Shown here piece by piece: positions 44,362 through 53,599 of a stretch of DNA of 64,000 nucleotides. Origin of the DNA: Teredinibacter sp. KSP-S5-2 (GTDB lineage: Bacteria > Pseudomonadota > Gammaproteobacteria > Pseudomonadales > Cellvibrionaceae); assembly GCF_032773895.1 (NCBI RefSeq), contig NZ_CP120416.1, positions 556,001 to 620,000 on the forward strand. Direction: 5' to 3'. Position 1 is the stretch's first letter; each line of letters opens with the position of its first letter. The notes beneath the pieces were generated by a model. That model was not told the DNA's origin, searched no databases, and was given only the letters and a program-made list of their open reading frames with translations. The translations under genes and the position numbers were made by a program.

Positions 44362-44862
44362 TTAGGGTTTGCTACGAATGGCTTTAATGTAAGACTGCAG
44401 AATTCCCCAGGAAAAGGCGTCATCGTCAATTAATGGATGGTTTTCAAAAAAGGATTTGAACTCAAGTGCCAGTTCGGTATCACCTCCAATTGACATTTCC
44501 CGGCTGAAAAACAAGGTGTCAGGATCCGCCTCTTGACTGAACAGTTGAAAAAAATTATCAAAATTGCTGCTAATGGTCGCGTTAGTTTCTACAGCATTCT
44601 GAAAAACACGAATTTTTCCACTTGCCAGGGTAAATGCCCAACTTTGATTGATATCTTTTACTGTAAGTAAAATCGTTTTATCACGTAAAAAATCCAGGTC
44701 ACCGTCGTTGATTTGGGTGCGGTACAGCTTATTGAGTATTTCACTTGCGGCATAATTAAAAGGTGCCATCGGCAAGAGTGAAAAAGAATGCTTAGCCAAT
44801 TGGGGGAGGCTTGAGTGTACCTTTGCGGGTAATTTTTGTATATCGAAGTAGGTAACAGCCAT
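44362..44862 (-). CDS. ubiT: SCP2-domain accessory factor UbiT
   Basis: 166 residues with an SCP2 lipid-carrier fold: helical start, then strands (TILLTVKDINQSWAFTL, KIRVFQN) and a helix near ANATISSNFDNFF. UbiT binds lipid intermediates of O2-independent ubiquinone biosynthesis. It is divergent from ubiUV across 127 bases holding an FNR-like box, the arrangement known for this pathway. Confidence 0.87.
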   Translation of the reverse strand: MAVTYFDIQKLPAKVHSSLPQLAKHSFSLLPMAPFNYAASEILNKLYRTQINDGDLDFLRDKTILLTVKDINQSWAFTLASGKIRVFQNAVETNATISSNFDNFFQLFSQEADPDTLFFSREMSIGGDTELALEFKSFFENHPLIDDDAFSWGILQSYIKAIRSKP

Positions 44863-44922
44863 TTCGCCAGCCTTTATTATTGGGTAAATCGTAAGATTGT
44901 ATGTTCACTTGACCGTGAATTA

Positions 44923-44936
44923 TTAATTTGAATCAA
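44923..44936. promoter_or_regulatory. FNR/Anr-type box between ubiT and ubiUV
   Basis: TTAAT-TTGA-ATCAA differs from the TTGAT-N4-ATCAA consensus at one of ten positions. Placement between divergent anaerobic ubiquinone genes fits oxygen control through FNR. Confidence 0.7.
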
Positions 44937-44989
44937 AGGAACGCTATCCGAGCAAGAATAAAATCCAGCATTTGAGTTCAGGAGACCCC

Positions 44990-45985
44990 ATGGAATTACT
45001 TTGCCCAGCAGGAAGTATTGCCTCTCTGAAAGCAGCGATTGAGAACGGCGCAGATTCTGTCTATATCGGTTTGAAGAATGGAACGAACGCCCGTTGTTTC
45101 GCAGGTTTGAATTTCACTGATAATGACCTGAACCGAGCCGGCAAGCTTGTTTCTGAGCGACGAAAAAAACTGCTTATTGCCATCAATACATTCGCCCACC
45201 CCGGCGACGTTAAGCTTTGGTTCCATGCTGTGGATAAAGCCGTCGATATGGGGGCGAGTGCCATTATTGTCTCTGATATTGCGGTGATGGAGTATTGTGC
45301 CAATCGATACCCGAATATGCCATTACATGTTTCCGTACAGGCATCCGCGACTAATCTTGCCGCTCTGGACTTCTACCGGCAGAACTTCAATGCCACGCGT
45401 GCCGTCCTGCCGCGTGTGCTGTCCAAGGAGCAAGTTAAATCACTTGCTGAGTCCTCACCAATGGAGCTGGAGGTTTTTGCTTATGGCAGTCTCTGTATCA
45501 TGGCTGAGGGGCGTTGTTACCTGTCATCTTATCTCACTGGTGAGTCGCCAAATACCTGTGGCGCTTGTTCCCCTGCCAAGTATGTCGAGTGGCGGGAAGA
45601 AAACGACGTGCTTGAAACTCGTTTGAATGGTTTTTTGATTGATCGATTTGCTCCGGGGGAACATGCGGGTTATCCCACTTTGTGCAAAGGGCGTTATGTG
45701 GTGGATGGCCATACCTACCATATTTTGGAAGAGCCCACGAGTTTGAATACCCTAGACCTTTTGCCCGAATTACTGCAGATGGGTATCGCTGCGGTCAAAA
45801 TTGAAGGGCGTCAGCGAAGCCCCGCGTATGTTGCGCAAGTTACCAAAGTCTGGCGTGAAGCGATTGATCAAGCTAAGCGTCAGTTGCATGACTTTATACC
45901 TACGGTGGAACAAACCCAGGTTCTGGAAAAACTATCGGAAGGCAAGCAAATGACCCTTGGTGCTTATTCGAGGAAATGGCAATGA
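44990..45985 (+). CDS. ubiU: U32-family 4Fe-4S protein UbiU
   Basis: 331 residues from ATG at 44990 with AGGAG upstream. The four cluster ligands Cys169, Cys176, Cys193 and Cys232 fall at the same numbers as in E. coli UbiU. With UbiV it forms the heterodimer that hydroxylates ubiquinone precursors without O2. The last four bases are an ATGA overlap with ubiV. Confidence 0.95.
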   Translation: MELLCPAGSIASLKAAIENGADSVYIGLKNGTNARCFAGLNFTDNDLNRAGKLVSERRKKLLIAINTFAHPGDVKLWFHAVDKAVDMGASAIIVSDIAVMEYCANRYPNMPLHVSVQASATNLAALDFYRQNFNATRAVLPRVLSKEQVKSLAESSPMELEVFAYGSLCIMAEGRCYLSSYLTGESPNTCGACSPAKYVEWREENDVLETRLNGFLIDRFAPGEHAGYPTLCKGRYVVDGHTYHILEEPTSLNTLDLLPELLQMGIAAVKIEGRQRSPAYVAQVTKVWREAIDQAKRQLHDFIPTVEQTQVLEKLSEGKQMTLGAYSRKWQ

Positions 45986-46869
45986 CAACAACAAACAACC
46001 TGACCTCGAAATTGAAAACATCTCTCGGGCCAATTCTTTACTACTGGCGTAAAGCGGATGTGGAGGCGTTTTATGATCGTGTTGCATCAAGCCTGGTGGA
46101 TATCGTTTACCTGGGTGAAACCGTCTGTGGTAAACGTTCTGAGTTGAAACGAAATGATTGGTTAGTTATCGCTAACAAACTGAAAGAGTCAGGAAAGGAG
46201 GTGGTTCTTTCATCTCTAGCGCTAATAGAGTCAGCAGGTGATTTAACGCTGGTTAAAAGCTTGTGTGAACAGGAAGACTTTGTCGTCGAGGCCAACGATG
46301 TCAGTGCCATTCATTTGCTCGCGCAGAAGGGCTTGCCTTTCGTGGTGGGCCCCGCGGTCAACTGCTATAACGCAGAAACGCTAAATACCTTTTTGAATCT
46401 GGGAATGAGTCGATGGGTATTACCGGTAGAGTTGTCTAAATCCTGGTTACAGCAAGTGCTGTTGGATTGTGATGCTTTGGGTATACGGGAAAGGTTGAAT
46501 ATCGAGGTATTTGTCCATGGCCACTTACCCTTGGCCTACTCCGCGAGGTGCTTTACTGCCAGGTCTGAAAACCGGGATAAAAGTGAGTGTGAGCGGTGTT
46601 GTATTCATTACCCAAAAGGAAGAACAGCCTTCAATCAGGATAATCAGGAAATGTTTGTCTTAAATGGCATCCAGACGCTTTCTGGCAGTTGTCACAATAT
46701 CTTGTCTGACTTGGGGAATATGTCAGGTATTGTTGATATCGCACGGTTTAGCCCTGAAGAGGACGCTACATTGGCGCTTTTAGCCTGTAATGGAGATTAT
46801 TCTGAGAAGCAATGTTCTCAGGGGGTGAATGGCTATTGGTTTGGTGCCGAGGGCATATCCGTTCAGTGA
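45982..46869 (+). CDS. ubiV: U32-family 4Fe-4S protein UbiV
   Basis: 295 residues from ATG at 45982, which overlaps the ubiU stop; an ATG six bases earlier is too close to the AGGA site. Cluster ligands Cys49, Cys190, Cys203 and Cys207 keep the spacing of E. coli UbiV (39, 180, 193, 197) with a constant shift of ten. Partner of UbiU. Confidence 0.94.
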   Translation: MTTTNNLTSKLKTSLGPILYYWRKADVEAFYDRVASSLVDIVYLGETVCGKRSELKRNDWLVIANKLKESGKEVVLSSLALIESAGDLTLVKSLCEQEDFVVEANDVSAIHLLAQKGLPFVVGPAVNCYNAETLNTFLNLGMSRWVLPVELSKSWLQQVLLDCDALGIRERLNIEVFVHGHLPLAYSARCFTARSENRDKSECERCCIHYPKGRTAFNQDNQEMFVLNGIQTLSGSCHNILSDLGNMSGIVDIARFSPEEDATLALLACNGDYSEKQCSQGVNGYWFGAEGISVQ

Positions 46870-46941
46870 TAAGGTCAAAAGGCTGAACAGCCGCCGTTGG
46901 CTGCGAGGTTGGCCACAAGCAACCTCGCATGATGATTTATC

Positions 46942-47178
46942 CTATTTGGCTTTTCGGGCAGCAAACTCTGCGACAGGTGCCAGGAAGCGCGTATCCGGAA
47001 TTTCTTCGTCTTCCAAATCCAATAGGGATTCACTTTTGTACTTTGTGTCAAAGACCAAATATTTAAAATCAATTTCTGTTAGCGCTTCCTGAACCTTGTT
47101 TTCAATAAGCGCGATTTCGTCTTTGTCTAGTGGTTGATCTGTGTAACCGCAATCTACTTTCAAAATAATGGTTGGCAT
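46942..47178 (-). CDS. Small acidic hypothetical protein
   Basis: 78 residues from ATG at 47178 with AGAGG upstream; starts further out are not supported. The chain PTIILKVDCGYTDQPLDKDE followed by a helix and EEIPDTRFLAPVAEF is not one that I can name. It ends 73 bases from ubiV in convergent orientation. Confidence 0.65.
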   Translation of the reverse strand: MPTIILKVDCGYTDQPLDKDEIALIENKVQEALTEIDFKYLVFDTKYKSESLLDLEDEEIPDTRFLAPVAEFAARKAK

Positions 47179-47793
47179 AATAAACCTCTTGTGGCATCTT
47201 TGTTTTGTTGAAGTTTTTGGCGACAGTTCTTTCATGTTCATCAATTTTGTCTTGGAGCGTGAGCAAAATTGTTTCTTTGTCCGCCTTGTTTTCCTAAAAG
47301 CTAATTCAGACAAATTTGTTGTCAATTGTTTATTTCTGCACTAGGGGTTTTATTTATGATATCCCTATGTTCATTTTTGATATGCTATTTTTCTCTATGT
47401 AAATCAATAGGTTAGTGGTAAAAAAATCCTCTGGCATCTATTGTTTTTGGTTCGTTTTGTGCCTTTATTTTTTGCATTAAAATTGTCTTTTAGGGAAAGT
47501 ATTGGTCAATCCGAAGTGGAAATTGTGCGGAAAAATGTGCAAATAAAAACCACAAAAATGAACCCTTTTTAATGACGACTAAATGAAAAAATGCATGTCA
47601 GAGGGCGATTTTCTCTTTTATGTTCGAGTAAAATCATTTAAAAAATTATGTCGTCAAAATCATTTAATGGGCGCAATAAATAATTGCGTTTTAGAATTGG
47701 TTAAATGGTTTTTTATCTGTTTTGAGGAGCGGTTTGGAGGGGGTCCATTTCCTGATTGGGGTTATGGTAAATATCCTGAGCCCGAGAGCGTGA
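47179..47793. other. AT-rich intergenic region
   Basis: 615 bases between the divergent start of the 78-residue gene and the end of the glycerol-3-phosphate dehydrogenase-like gene. A plus-strand frame at 47583-47927 has no ribosome site and its second half is antisense to the next gene, so I do not call it. No hairpin terminator recognised. Confidence 0.45.
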
Positions 47794-49266
47794 TTATTTC
47801 GATTGTTCTGAAACCCAAGTTTGGAGGTGATGTGTTTCTTCTTCAGAAAATACCATTCCCAGATAACTGCGCCGCCAGAGGATATCTTCTGCTGTTGATG
47901 CCCATTCCTGTTCTAGCAAGTACTTGACCTCAGCTTCATATAAGCCGTGACCAAAATGGACACCCAGATCGGTTAACTGCGTTGACTTGTTTAATATTCG
48001 TTCTACTTCGGTTCCGTAGTGCTCAACAAGCCGTGAGACTATCTGCGAGGGAACAAACGGATACTTGCGGCCGATATCTTCTCCGAATTCTCTTGGCGAT
48101 GTGCTGTTAAACTTCGCCGAGGCGATGGGGGTGTTCCTGTATTCCGTATTCCTGGCTGCCCCTGTGAAGGGCATTAGCATATCCAGAGCCTGTTCGGCGA
48201 TGCGACGGTGCTTGGTGGGTTCTATGCCAAACAGGTTTAGTACAGGAGCCTGTCTCCCTGGGTTATTCAGGTCGAGCAGAGAATCTCTCATCACCGTATA
48301 GTCGTTACAGGTCGGGTCTTCAATCAGAGCGCGGTAACACCAGCTCTGGTGAATAATATTGTCTCTAGTGATGTGTTCGGCAAAAACATGATTCCACTGT
48401 TCAATAACGTCATTCACTACGCATAAACGTTTTTCTTGAGTGTTTTCAGGTAAAAGAAAGGGGCCAATACAGACGATACCTTCGCTGAAATCGTAGGCGT
48501 AGGTTAAGCATTTAGTCGGTTGTTGAATCGCATAAACGCCGCCCAGAGGCGCTTGAGTTCGAATATAAAGGTGGCCATAGTCGACACGTGTTGCTCTCGC
48601 CCGGGTTTTTACTTGCAGGGTTTCCAGGAAGTTATTGGCGAGCCAGCCACAGCAGTTGACAACAACTTTACTGGAGATCTGAAAGCATTCATGGGAACTC
48701 TGTTTTCTAATGCTCAAAACCCAGCGACTTTTTTGCCTATCTGCCTGGATTACCCGATGATGACACAAAAGTTCTGCACCGAGGTTTTGTGCTGTGTGTG
48801 CCAGCCCAAGGATAAAACGCCCATTTTTAAACAGAACATCGGTGTATTTTGCAATATCTATGTCTGGTTTGAGGCGATTCTGGGGATGAGTAGTGGAGGT
48901 TAGGGTTTCAATCCAGCGAGGCTGTATACGGCGGTAGACGGCAATACCAGTGTTAACTCTTTTGGCGGAACGAACCTCAGGATTTTGTATGAGGAAAAAA
49001 GGGCGGCTTTCGATTAAATGAGGCGCTTTTGTTTGGATTTTACTGATTTCATCCAAATTGGACGAAAGGCCTGTTAGGTCGAAGCTTTCAAGCTTGCGCA
49101 GGTCACCAGTAAGGACACTGAGAGGAACAGCTGAAGCGCCTGAAGCAAGGTCTCCATCCTGGACAAGTAAGGTTTTTAACCCTCTGCTGGCAGCCTCACT
49201 AGCAATGCTGACGCTGTGTATTCCGCCTCCAACGACCGTTACATCGTAAGTGTTGTGTTGTGTCAC
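47794..49266 (-). CDS. FAD-dependent glycerol-3-phosphate dehydrogenase-like oxidoreductase
   Basis: 490 residues, ATG at 49266. FAD-binding start DVTVVGGGIHSVSIASEAASRG (residues 8-29 in two parts: the GxGxxG-like Rossmann turn) and a DAO-type domain; the C-terminal quarter (KYPFVPSQIVSRLVEHYG, LTDLGVHFGHGLYEAEV) matches the GlpD C-terminal helical domain. It probably feeds electrons from glycerol-3-phosphate or a related 2-hydroxy substrate to quinone. The GASAVPLSV site in place of GASGRSSKL-like sequences of GlpD leaves the substrate open. Confidence 0.75.
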   Translation of the reverse strand: MTQHNTYDVTVVGGGIHSVSIASEAASRGLKTLLVQDGDLASGASAVPLSVLTGDLRKLESFDLTGLSSNLDEISKIQTKAPHLIESRPFFLIQNPEVRSAKRVNTGIAVYRRIQPRWIETLTSTTHPQNRLKPDIDIAKYTDVLFKNGRFILGLAHTAQNLGAELLCHHRVIQADRQKSRWVLSIRKQSSHECFQISSKVVVNCCGWLANNFLETLQVKTRARATRVDYGHLYIRTQAPLGGVYAIQQPTKCLTYAYDFSEGIVCIGPFLLPENTQEKRLCVVNDVIEQWNHVFAEHITRDNIIHQSWCYRALIEDPTCNDYTVMRDSLLDLNNPGRQAPVLNLFGIEPTKHRRIAEQALDMLMPFTGAARNTEYRNTPIASAKFNSTSPREFGEDIGRKYPFVPSQIVSRLVEHYGTEVERILNKSTQLTDLGVHFGHGLYEAEVKYLLEQEWASTAEDILWRRSYLGMVFSEEETHHLQTWVSEQSK

Positions 49267-49478
49267 TTGTATCCCCCGGTAGATATTGAACGGCGGGAAG
49301 AAACAGCAAAAAGAACGAAATCAGCTGGCGTTGGTTTTGCGAATCTTTCTATATAACTTTTAAACCTATCCTAATAATAACTGCTTTAGTTGATTTCTTC
49401 TAATGATAAGGAGTGATAATGGGACATCCGTTTAAAAGCATTTTTTTTTAAAGGGTTATTAGCCTGTTGTTAGCGGTT

Positions 49479-49652
49479 TTACAGATCTTTTTTCGTACGA
49501 AAATTATTAATTAAGCTTTTTAGATAAATCCTGTGCATGCTCTGTTTGGAGTAGGAGTCCAGGCATTGAAAGTCTTCAACACTGAGTATTCCTGCTCGTA
49601 TAAGTCTGGCAATGAGTTCTTCGGACACTGCCAGTTTAATGTTTTTGTGCAC
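49479..49652 (-). CDS. Small protein (57 aa) divergent from a Fur box
   Basis: GTG at 49652 preceded by GGAGG at ideal spacing opens a 57-codon frame. The product is helical and charged: MHKNIKLAVSEELIARLIRA, then GILSVEDFQCLDSYSKQ, ending NNFRTKKDL. Its start is about 85 bases from the Fur box at 49734, so it may be iron-controlled together with the gene on the other side. No known family. Confidence 0.6.
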   Translation of the reverse strand: MHKNIKLAVSEELIARLIRAGILSVEDFQCLDSYSKQSMHRIYLKSLINNFRTKKDL

Positions 49653-49733
49653 TGATATCCCTCCAGTTAATTGAAAAGCTCATACCTACAATGCCTTGTA
49701 TCTGGCTTGTTAGGGATGAAATTTTCCATTATT

Positions 49734-49752
49734 ATAAATGATAATCATTATC
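49734..49752. promoter_or_regulatory. Fur box
   Basis: ATAAATGATAATCATTATC matches 16 of 19 positions of the Fur consensus, with an intact GATAATCATTATC core. It lies 50 bases before the gene at 49802 and within reach of the small divergent gene. Confidence 0.82.
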
Positions 49753-49801
49753 AATTACAAATATTCAGTATGTGGTTCATGACATTTAAATGGAGGCGGT
49801 A

Positions 49802-50278
49802 ATGGCGTTTTTATGTAACAAACACCTTGGTATTGTGAAATCTAATCCTTGTTTGGGTATGAAGCTTTGGAGTGGTGCTTTTGCAAATGGGGAGCGCTCA
49901 TACCAACATAGCCGTTGGAAGCCTGCCAGTGCGTTCTTTGGCGCAGCTTATGAAATTAGCTTGGAATGCATGTACCACAAATCAACCCAATTTGACCCGC
50001 TGCATTTTTCTGCCGCTGGTCAATGCTTGGTAAACAGTTTATGTCAGCTTGGTGAGCTTCCCACCGCTTACGATTATTTGAAAGAAATGAAAAGCAAACT
50101 GCGTGTCATGTCTTCAAGTATTCAGTTACACCCTGATAATCAACGAATCGCAGCGAAGCTGGTTGGTCATATTCAATGTCAGTTAACGCATGTGGCGCAG
50201 GTGAAAAGCCGCTTATCTGTTTCAGAAGAGAGTGGTTTGGTGAATGAGGAGTACTTGCCGGCTGGTATTAACCACTAA
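49802..50278 (+). CDS. Fur-regulated hypothetical protein
   Basis: 158 residues from ATG at 49802, with GGAGG before it (an ATG at 49790 overlaps the ribosome site). Helical, with a repeated Leu/Ala/Gln pattern (AAGQCLVNSLCQLGELPTAYDY) that resembles TPR-like helices and a long charged C-terminal helix. No domain recognised. The strong Fur box implies expression under iron limitation; I infer a role in iron homeostasis or siderophore biology. Confidence 0.65.
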   Translation: MAFLCNKHLGIVKSNPCLGMKLWSGAFANGERSYQHSRWKPASAFFGAAYEISLECMYHKSTQFDPLHFSAAGQCLVNSLCQLGELPTAYDYLKEMKSKLRVMSSSIQLHPDNQRIAAKLVGHIQCQLTHVAQVKSRLSVSEESGLVNEEYLPAGINH

Positions 50279-50293
50279 TGGATAAATGACAGA

Positions 50294-50322
50294 CAAAAAA
50301 AGGGCCGGGGTGAACCGGCCAA
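50294..50322 (-). terminator. Terminator of the DASS transporter gene
   Basis: On the minus strand GGCCGG-TTCACC-CCGGCC is followed by CTTTTTTT, 31 bases after the stop at 50353. It also lies just beyond the convergent gene ending at 50278. Confidence 0.88.
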
Positions 50323-50352
50323 ATATCAGGAGATAAAAAACTTTAAAATGGT

Positions 50353-51816
50353 TTAAGCAAAGAATGTTTGGATTAACCAAAGCCCGATTGTGCCAATGAG
50401 TATGGTTGCAAACACGTTCAGGACGATACCTGTTTTCATCATTTGCTTAATGGTCAGCTCACCCGAGGCGAAAACAATGCTGTTGGGGGGCGTCGCAATA
50501 GGGGTTAAGAATGCGCAGCTTGCTGCAAGGGCTGCTGGAACTGTCAATAGTAGTGGGCTATCGCCAAAACTCATTGATACTGGGCCTAATAGAGGAAGGA
50601 AACCAGCGGCGGTAGCGGTATTACTACTGAAGTTGGTAAGTACACCTACTACAGCGGTGACTAACAGCGCCATGGCAATCAGCGGCATTGCAGAGTTATG
50701 GCTGATGGCGTCAGCAATATAAGTAGCCAGTCCAGTATCTTTGATCATACCTGCGAGAGACAGACCGCCACCGAAGAGAAGCAAAATACCCCAAGGAAGC
50801 TTCTTGGTGTTTTCCCAGTCCAGTAGATACTCTTTCTTGCCATGCATGTTGGCAGGGATGGTAAATAGGATGATACCAGCGGCAATGGCGATACCTGTGT
50901 CAGTAATTTGCAGGCCTGACCATTTGGCAAGAAGTGGTCGAGTCATCCAGGAAACGGCAGTTATAACGAAGATAATAGCTACGTACTTTTCTGCTTGGGT
51001 CATTTTCCCAAGGTTTTTAATTTGTTCTTTTAGCTGCGCTTCAGTATTGGAAGAACCTTTATTGGATAGCTTGTAACCCCATTGAGTTAGCCATAACCAG
51101 CAGAAAAGAAGCATGATCAAGCTAACAGGAAGACCAATAATCATCCACTTGGCGAAGCCGACTTGGTAACCATAAGCTTCAGACAGGTAGGCTGCGAGTA
51201 GCGCGTTTGGTGGTGTACCAATCAAAGTACCAACACCGCCGATACTGGCTGAGTAAGCAATAGATAGGAGAAGTGCAGTGCTGAAATTGGCGGTATCTTG
51301 TGGGTTCTTGCCATCGTCTTGAGCTTTTACCAGACCGATAATGGATAAACCGATTGGAAGCATCATCACGGATGTGGCGGTGTTACTCATCCACATACTT
51401 AAGAATGCGGTGATGATCATTACACCCGCAATTTGCATTTTTGGCTTACTACCTGAAGCTAAAAGAGCAAGCAACGCAATACGCTTATGCAGGTGACATT
51501 TCTCCATCGCCAAAGACAACATAAAACCACCTAAAAACAGGTAGATCAGAGGGTGTGCAAAAGCGGCTGTTACAGTCTTAACATCGGCTGTACCCAGGAG
51601 CGGAGCTAATACAATTGGGATGAGTGCGGTAACTGGGATGGGCACGGCTTCGGTTGTCCACCAGACAGCCATCATGATCGCCAACCCGGTCACTTGCCAT
51701 GCCGCAACCGGCATCCCTTCAAAGGGAGGTGGTATGATCAAACAAAAAAGCAGTATTGCAGGGCCTGATAACAGGCTGATTATGCGCTTATGATCAGATT
51801 TCGATGTACTACTCAA
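50353..51816 (-). CDS. DASS-family Na+/dicarboxylate symporter
   Basis: 487 residues with about 11 hydrophobic helices. Conserved signatures: SNTATSVMMLPI (Na+ and substrate site 1), GVGTLIGTPPNALL and FSSNTATAAGFLPL (site 2 repeat), typical of SdcS/VcINDY-like transporters of succinate, malate or fumarate. Fits with oxaloacetate decarboxylase and Na+-based energetics of the window. Start ATG at 51816. A strong minus-strand terminator follows the gene. Confidence 0.9.
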   Translation of the reverse strand: MSSTSKSDHKRIISLLSGPAILLFCLIIPPPFEGMPVAAWQVTGLAIMMAVWWTTEAVPIPVTALIPIVLAPLLGTADVKTVTAAFAHPLIYLFLGGFMLSLAMEKCHLHKRIALLALLASGSKPKMQIAGVMIITAFLSMWMSNTATSVMMLPIGLSIIGLVKAQDDGKNPQDTANFSTALLLSIAYSASIGGVGTLIGTPPNALLAAYLSEAYGYQVGFAKWMIIGLPVSLIMLLFCWLWLTQWGYKLSNKGSSNTEAQLKEQIKNLGKMTQAEKYVAIIFVITAVSWMTRPLLAKWSGLQITDTGIAIAAGIILFTIPANMHGKKEYLLDWENTKKLPWGILLLFGGGLSLAGMIKDTGLATYIADAISHNSAMPLIAMALLVTAVVGVLTNFSSNTATAAGFLPLLGPVSMSFGDSPLLLTVPAALAASCAFLTPIATPPNSIVFASGELTIKQMMKTGIVLNVFATILIGTIGLWLIQTFFA

Positions 51817-51934
51817 TTTTTATGCCTCCCAGTGTCAGTCAGGTACCTCTTGATGGGTACAGAGTAACTTTAGCAATCTCTGGGGAGGGGAGGCTTGATT
51901 CGTATCAGGCTCAGGAAAAAAGACGTGAAAAACT

Positions 51935-52423
51935 CTATGTGACAGGCGACAGGTTAGCTGAAGATGATGATAATTTGCTCAATGTTACGGCACTCATAAA
52001 ACTGCCCCAGACTTTGTCGTTCTGGGGTTGCCAAATGGTTTCCAAAGGCGCTTTCGCATATTTACTCTCGATGCCTAATTCTAAAGTCTGATATAAAAAC
52101 ACAAAACATGAAGCGCGCATATTCAACGCACAATGTACCCAAATTTTTTGTTCGGCTGAGGCATTCATTACCTTACAGAAGTATTCCAGGTCTGAAACCT
52201 GCGGGTTGTCCCACTTGATAGGAATATGAATGTATTTCAACCCGAGGGAGGATACCAGAGCCCCTTCATTAGGTAGGGCGTTATCGCTATCGGGCATAGC
52301 TAGGTTAATCACCAAGCCGTAACCATTTTGAGCAATCTGTTCAAATTGTGATGGGGATGGCTGACCGGATGTTGCGATCCGTGCATTCACTTTCTGAAAA
52401 TTGATGATATCCGTAAGTTGCAT
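51935..52423 (-). CDS. Protein tyrosine phosphatase-like protein
   Basis: 162 residues, ATG at 52423. P-loop motif VHCALNMRAS near 96-105 (Cys then Arg, CX4R spacing) as in the DUF442/beta-lactamase-hydrolase-like phosphatases of gammaproteobacteria, with NLAMPDSDNALPNEGA before it. A likely small cytoplasmic phosphatase; substrate unknown. Confidence 0.75.
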   Translation of the reverse strand: MQLTDIINFQKVNARIATSGQPSPSQFEQIAQNGYGLVINLAMPDSDNALPNEGALVSSLGLKYIHIPIKWDNPQVSDLEYFCKVMNASAEQKIWVHCALNMRASCFVFLYQTLELGIESKYAKAPLETIWQPQNDKVWGSFMSAVTLSKLSSSSANLSPVT

Positions 52424-52494
52424 GTGTTCACCTAAAATCGATGTAGTCTTACTGTAATAACGTTGCTAGACAAAAAACACCGAAAAAAAAATAC

Positions 52495-52806
52495 CTATTT
52501 TTTTTGTTCCTGAACCAGAACCCAGGGGGATACGACAACGGCCCATAAATTTTCGTCTTGTTCGTACCATATTTCTGCCTGCTGATCGGAGACTGGTGCA
52601 AATTGCTGTGCATCCATTAATGGTTTCAGTTGCGCCGTATCGTCTTCCACCATTAGGCTGGCTGTATGTATTAAGTCTAGGGTTGAATCGACATAAATAG
52701 CTTTGCCTGAAGCAAAAAAGCGTTGTAACTCTCGCCAGGAAATTTTTGCCGTTTCGGCATTTAGCTTAGCAAGAAGCGTTTCCGATTTCGTTGATGAATT
52801 TTGCAT
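52495..52806 (-). CDS. DUF2288 family protein
   Basis: 103 residues from ATG at 52806. ETAKISWRELQRFFASGK at the start and NLWAVVVSPWVLVQ at the end match what I recall as DUF2288, a small conserved gammaproteobacterial family of unknown role. It lies between bacterioferritin and the phosphatase-like gene, all on the minus strand. Confidence 0.78.
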   Translation of the reverse strand: MQNSSTKSETLLAKLNAETAKISWRELQRFFASGKAIYVDSTLDLIHTASLMVEDDTAQLKPLMDAQQFAPVSDQQAEIWYEQDENLWAVVVSPWVLVQEQKK

Positions 52807-52872
52807 GGGATGTGATCAGTAGTTCGGAGCGAAAAGTGTGGGGCTATGACTTTTTATTCTAAGGGGTTAACT

Positions 52873-52896
52873 AGGCCACTACGTGATTCAGTGGCC
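52873..52896 (-). terminator. Hairpin after bacterioferritin
   Basis: GGCCACT...AGTGGCC inverted repeat, just after the stop at 52908 on the minus strand. There is no T tract, so it is a weak terminator or an mRNA end. Confidence 0.5.
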
Positions 52897-52907
52897 CGAA
52901 AGCATAA

Positions 52908-53375
52908 TTACATTTGCGACTGCAGGTAGTTTTGCAAACCGATTTTTCCAATCAGACCAAGCTGTTGTTCTAACCAATAAGCGTGGTCTTCTTCGGTATC
53001 TTCAAGCATAACGCGAAGAATTTCTCTGGTTTGGTAGTCCTGAACGCCTTCGCAATAAGCCATGGCTTCTTTTAAGTCGGCCACAACTTGTAACTCCAGA
53101 TCAAGGTCACTCTGTAGCATTGAGGGTACATCTGTACCTATATTAAGTGGAGGACGCTTAACCATGTTTGGTTTGCCCTCTAGGAAAAGAATACGTTTGA
53201 TCAACAAATCAGCGTGGCCTGTTTCATCTTGCATTTCGTGGCCAATACGCTCGTATAATTTTGTGAGCCCCCAGTCTTCGTACATTCGTGAATGAATAAA
53301 ATACTGATCAATTGCCGCCAACTCCCCGGCTAAAAGATCGTTCAAGTATTCTATGACTTTGGCGTCACCTTTCAT
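52908..53375 (-). CDS. Bacterioferritin-family protein without the haem Met
   Basis: 155 residues, ATG at 53375. Ferroxidase ligands Glu18, Glu51 and His54, with a second set (LE near 94 and EEDH near 127) in family positions. The residue at position 52, Met in E. coli Bfr where it ligates haem, is Thr here (DETGH). It therefore resembles the haem-free FtnA-like partner subunit seen in Pseudomonas. It stores iron as a 24-mer shell. Confidence 0.87.
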   Translation of the reverse strand: MKGDAKVIEYLNDLLAGELAAIDQYFIHSRMYEDWGLTKLYERIGHEMQDETGHADLLIKRILFLEGKPNMVKRPPLNIGTDVPSMLQSDLDLELQVVADLKEAMAYCEGVQDYQTREILRVMLEDTEEDHAYWLEQQLGLIGKIGLQNYLQSQM

Positions 53376-53523
53376 GTTGCTCTCCAGAGTGTCTATTTAA
53401 TTTACCGAGAATAGAGCTGCATGGCTCTCGATTCAAGTGTTCAGATTATAAAAGTCTAACAGCAACAATAAAATAGAAGTAATAAACGTAACCGGTTTTC
53501 GGTGTTTTATTGGTGACTCGATC

Positions 53524-53550
53524 AAAGCCACCCGCTATATAGGTGGCTTT
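53524..53550. terminator. Terminator downstream of the sugar transporter
   Basis: AAAGCCACC and GGTGGCTTT form a nine-pair stem; T-rich on both strands. It can serve the minus-strand transporter gene that ends at 53600. Confidence 0.75.
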
Positions 53551-53599
53551 TAGAATATCTGTTCTTAAACAAAAGAAGTCACAACGAACAAGTTTGTAG

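Noticed and set aside
47583-47927. Plus-strand frame of 114 codons
   Set aside because: No ribosome site, and its second half is antisense to the glycerol-3-phosphate dehydrogenase-like gene.
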